Made by a program: the position numbers and the translations under genes. A stretch of DNA of 64,000 nt from Colletes latitarsis (lineage: Eukaryota; Arthropoda; Insecta; Hymenoptera; Colletidae): contig NC_135147.1 of the NCBI RefSeq assembly GCF_051014445.1, forward strand, positions 25,510,479 through 25,574,478, in the 5' to 3' direction. The notes beneath the pieces were generated by a model, which saw only the letters and a program-made list of their open reading frames with translations, was not told the DNA's origin and did no database searches. Numbering within the stretch: position 1 is the first letter of the stretch; every line of letters starts with the position of its first letter. Shown in pieces: positions 61,135-64,000 of the stretch.

Positions 61135-62105
61135 TAGAAGTGTTAGAAGTGGTCAGTAGTGGTCAGTGGAGGGCAGCTGATGTCAGGAGATGCTGGCAGA
61201 GGTCAGCCGAGGCCAGGAGATGGTGGCAGAGGTCAGCAGAGGCTTGCAATAGCCAATAATCGTCGTTGTACGTTGCCAGAAATATTAGGGGTGGTCAGCA
61301 GCGGTCAGCAGAGGCTGGGAGAGACTAACAGTAGCCCGTAGTAATCGTTATACGTTGTCAGAAATATAAGGTGTGGTCAGCAGAGGCCAACAATGGACAG
61401 AGGAGGGCAGCTGACGTCAGGAGATGCTGGCATAGGTCAGCTGAGGCCAGGAGATGATGACAGAGGTCAGCAGAAGCTTGCAATAGCAGATAGTCATCGT
61501 TGTACGTTGTCAGAAATATTAGGGGTGGTCAGCAGCGGCTAGCAGAGGCTGGGAGAGACTAACAGTAGCCCGTAGCAATCGTTATACGTTGTCAGAAGTA
61601 TAAGGGGTGGTCAGCAGAGGCCAACAGTGGTCAGTGGAGGGCAGCTGACGTCAGGAGATGCTGGCAGAAGTCAGCTGAGGCCAGGAGATGATGGCAGAGG
61701 TCAACAGAAGCTTGCAGTAGCCAGTAGTCAACGTGGTACGTTGTCAGAAATATTAGGGGTGGTCAGCAGCGGTCAGTAGAGGCTGGGAGAGACTAACAGT
61801 AGCCCCTAGTAATCGTTATACGTTGTCAGAAATATAAGGGGTGGTCAGCAGAGGCCAATAGTGGTCAGTGGAGGGCAGCTGAGGCCAGGAGATGGTGGCA
61901 GAGGTCAGCAGAGGCTTGCAGTAGCCAGTAGTCATCGTTGTACGTTGCCAGAAATATTAGGGATGGTCAGCAGAGGCATGCAGAGGCCAGTAGAGACTAA
62001 CAGTAGTCCATAGTAATCGATATATGTTGTCAGAAGTATCAGGAATGGTCAACGGCAGTCAACAGAGGCCAGTGGAGGTCAGTAGAGACAAGGGGAGCCC
62101 TGTAG
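61135..62105 (+). repeat. Right minisatellite arm of the foldback
   Basis: GGTCAGCAGAGGC, GTGGTCAGCAGCGGTCAG and GCAGCTGACGTCAGGAGATG variants, with TCGTTRTACGTTGYCAGAA recurring near 61262, 61346, 61497, 61583, 61733, 61816, 61938 and 62010. The longer-range order repeats at roughly 235 bp (RTAGTAATCGTTATACGTTG near 61340, 61577 and 61810). It is the inverted counterpart of the left arm but has its own higher-order pattern, so the arms have evolved separately. Confidence 0.9.
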
Positions 62106-62109
62106 AGGC

Positions 62110-62553
62110 ATGTAGATCCACGCACCCGTTTGGTTGTCCAGTCTGCAGCAGAGGTGAACCTCTACGTGGCGAGTCTCCAGGTGGTGAATAGGGGCAGCCG
62201 CTGGGATGAGATGCAGGTATGGTGTCATCAGTCTGAGAAGGCTGGTAGCTGCATCCTCGCATGGCATCACGGAGTTCGGAGTGAAAGCTCCTGCGGACCC
62301 AAACACCGCCGCGGTTTGATCAGTTGTCTGCGGATGGGTTCACTGGGAATGCGTTGGGAGGAGTGCCTCCCACCGGAAGGGGCCTGAAAAGGCACAGCGC
62401 GGCGGGGGACTCTGTACGGGCTCGCTAGAGCTCCCGGTCCCCCGCCAGGCGCCTGAGAACGGTCACCGTGGGGTTTTAGCCGGTAAGAGTCCGGCACTAC
62501 CCGCCGGCGGGTGTCCATGAGGATTTCCCCACGTAAAAAAAAAAAAAAAAAAA
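62110..62553 (+). mobile_element. Candidate 3' end of a non-LTR retrotransposon with poly(A) tail
   Basis: A GC-rich block ending GGGGTTTTAGCCGGTAAGAG, TCCGGCACTACCCG, GGTGTCCATGAGG, CCCCACGT and then A19 (62535-62553). A GGGTTTTAGCCGGT-GAGTCC-type tail before poly(A) is, from memory, typical of R1-clade LINE 3' UTRs in insects. An 85-residue plus frame (62130-62387) precedes it, but I cannot align it to a reverse transcriptase. Only the 3' part is present, as expected of 5'-truncated insertions. Clade assignment is tentative; a SINE with a LINE-like tail is an alternative. Confidence 0.5.
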
Positions 62554-62939
62554 TAAAAATGAAGGGCAGTCGAGATTCCAAATCGTATGCCGTTGACGTG
62601 TGGTCGGATTCCAGTTGTTCAGGAGCGAGAAGGCAAATGCGAGCCTTCCCCTCTCGACTCCCACGAGATGCTTTGAAATTACTCTTTGGACAGCTTCGAA
62701 GAGTCGAAAGAGAGGGCATGTGTGTCAGTTTGCCTTTGTCGACTCTTCAAAATTCTACGATCTCACATACGCGTGATCTGGCATAGTGTGAGAAACGAGG
62801 TGGCTCCGTCTGGCGTCTCTGCTCCTGGATAAACAATATATAATATAGAAATTCGCATAGGACGAAATCGAATCGATTCAGAGACTGATAATAGAATTGT
62901 AGGACACTCCCACCCTGTATTCGTAACATTTAATATCAA
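62554..62939. other. Spacer between retroelement remnants
   Basis: No certain feature. The minus strand at 62747-62929 has a 60-residue frame that could be a further decayed part of the LINE fragment downstream of it, but I cannot align it. Confidence 0.4.
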
Positions 62940-63246
62940 CGTAGTTCGTAATCTATTTCAATACATCTCGCGTACTGGCTTGTCTATTAATGTTCCCGAT
63001 GCATGTAGTCGTCCTTCCCCGGTATTCCAGCCACGTCGACTAAATATTTTTATTGCGCCTTTCTGCATATTCGGTACAAGCGTCGGTGCACCCGTTAATT
63101 ATATGTTGTGTGCTTTCGATGTACCATAGTCGGGGCAGGTCTCGCGTTATTGTTAGATCTTCGGTATTGTATTTTCTGTAATTTCGCGTTGCTGTTACCT
63201 CGTCCCTATATCGCTCTGTTTCTCGGACAGGGAATAATAATAACAA
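62940..63246 (-). pseudogene. Degenerate C-terminal fragment of a non-LTR (LINE) reverse transcriptase polyprotein
   Basis: The minus frame 63246-63040 contains LPRLWYIESTQHIINGC and, ten residues on, EYAERRNKNI. Many LINE polyproteins carry downstream of the reverse transcriptase a CRxC-ET-HI-GC-Y-RHN zinc-knuckle-like region (established knowledge). Here ES-QHI-GC and EY-ERRN fit, but the first cysteine pair is lost and a stop follows. Beyond the stop, WLEYRGRTTTCI resembles the next conserved block weakly. It is broken and not functional. The clade (R4/Dong-like or other) is undetermined. It lies opposite in orientation to the poly(A)-tailed fragment upstream. Confidence 0.45.
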
Positions 63247-63262
63247 CTATTATTATTATTGT
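63234..63262 (+). repeat. TAA/ATT microsatellite pair
   Basis: AATAATAATAA, a short spacer (CAAC), then TATTATTATTATTG. The two halves are inverse to each other, giving a small AT hairpin. Confidence 0.85.
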
Positions 63263-64000
63263 ATCATTAACAGGACCCTTCGTTGGGAGCCACGCAGTAT
63301 AGAAACTACCAAACGAAAGAAAACAAAGTAGTGGACCTCGAGTTGCAGGGAAAATCTATGCGACGAATTTAATTTTCGAGATACGCTGAAACACGCTGTC
63401 TAGCATTTCTAATGTAAGCTAGGAATCGAAATAATTTCGTAACCGACGCCGTAATGCTACAGAGATATCGAGCCTGTCTCCCTGTGCTTCTCGATAGTCA
63501 TAAATTCGAACGAGACAGCCTTAATTCGTAATTATGATATATCGGGCAAGGACAACTCACGCGAGACGCAATAAGACGAATTTATGTCGCCGTTTCTCGA
63601 TACCGGTCGTTAAAGAAACGAAAATCCACCGATCGTTCTCAGCGCGTAAAATCGGGGCAAACGGAAAACCCGTTTCGCTTATCCAAACGCGCGTTACAAC
63701 GGTCCAGCAACGAATTTCTCGAAGCGACGAGGAAACAATTTTTTTGTTGTTTAAATCCCAGGGAAAAATTCGGCGTTTTAATACACCCGTGACGATTCAA
63801 TCCGGGAAAGCTTCGCGGACGTTTCGAGCGCTGTTTTCGACATATTTTTAAACGAAATCTCGTCGCCGTTGGTCAAGGGCGTACCGCTGAACGATCGAAA
63901 TTGAAAACGCGGATACCTCTGGATCAAGATGCGAGCGAATAACGGGTAAATCCGTTCCGCTGGCGGACAAAAAACGATGCGACATATCGCTATGGAAGGG
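63263..64000. other. Single-copy non-coding stretch to the window end
   Basis: A 105-residue plus frame at 63534-63851 is basic and Ser/Thr-rich with no recognisable family; it could be an exon fragment but I see no support. No other feature. Confidence 0.45.

Larger units (their letters stand above)
59105..62105. mobile_element. Foldback-like element: minisatellite inverted arms around a hairpin array
   Basis: The left arm (59105-60175) is built of degenerate CTCTGCTGACC-type repeats with interspersed ACAACGTATAACGATTACTA words. The right arm (61045-62105) holds the reverse complements (GGTCAGCAGAGG, TAATCGTTATACGTTGT). The inner margins also pair: GACAATAAATGATATACTTT then AATTCTATGTG on the left mirrors ACACGTAGAATTCATT then TATCATTTATTGACG on the right. 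The centre (60159-60975) is a 78-bp palindrome array. Long inverted termini made of short tandem repeats are the hallmark of Foldback (FB) transposons (established knowledge). No transposase is present and target duplications could not be defined. Confidence 0.75.

Overview
The window looks like non-coding insect DNA, most probably from a hymenopteran (inference). It is CpG- and TCGA-rich, with AT-rich stretches alternating with GC-rich ones. It carries many terminal-inverted-repeat (TIR) elements, degenerate non-LTR retrotransposon remnants, and a satellite containing TTAGG-type telomere-like words. I found no protein-coding exon, tRNA, rRNA or CRISPR array that I can support. All long open frames lie in tandem repeats whose unit length is a multiple of three, or in GC-rich DNA where both strands happen to be open. 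The window is best read as intergenic or giant-intron sequence dominated by repeats.

Layout. 1-449: end of a 155-bp tandem repeat. 2391-3030: 146-163-bp repeat. 5985-7535: five copies of a 319-bp satellite. 12571-14355 and 17721-18539: two TIR elements (family A, ends ACAGGGTGTT) full of 143-bp subrepeats, with inverted TIR-less fragments at 38430-39230 and 48571-49285. 16699-17217: 248-bp duplication. 20141-20277: a solo TTAA-flanked, piggyBac-like MITE. 28619-30929: ten tandem copies of that MITE with a linker. 32292-33174: seven copies of a 129-bp unit with telomere-like words. 35061-41068: three copies of a palindromic MITE (family B). 43312-44290: a 246-bp satellite carrying a CTCF-core-like word in each copy. 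52688-52974: 144-bp duplication. 53961-55795: thirteen copies of a 143-bp satellite. 59105-62105: a roughly 3-kb foldback structure whose arms are minisatellites and whose centre is nine tandem 78-bp hairpins. 62110-63246: a poly(A)-tailed non-LTR 3' end and an opposite-strand LINE fragment.

How it fits together. The recurring theme is mobile elements turning into satellites: the TTAA MITE became the ~230-bp array, and a family-B-like palindrome resembles the 319-bp satellite. Families A and B and the 319-bp satellite share a TTTCGAGAAAA word; A and B also share a GTCTGGYCAGAC word. The most unusual objects are the foldback with its nested hairpin array (a possible hairpin-RNA source), the CTCF-like array and the telomere-word array.
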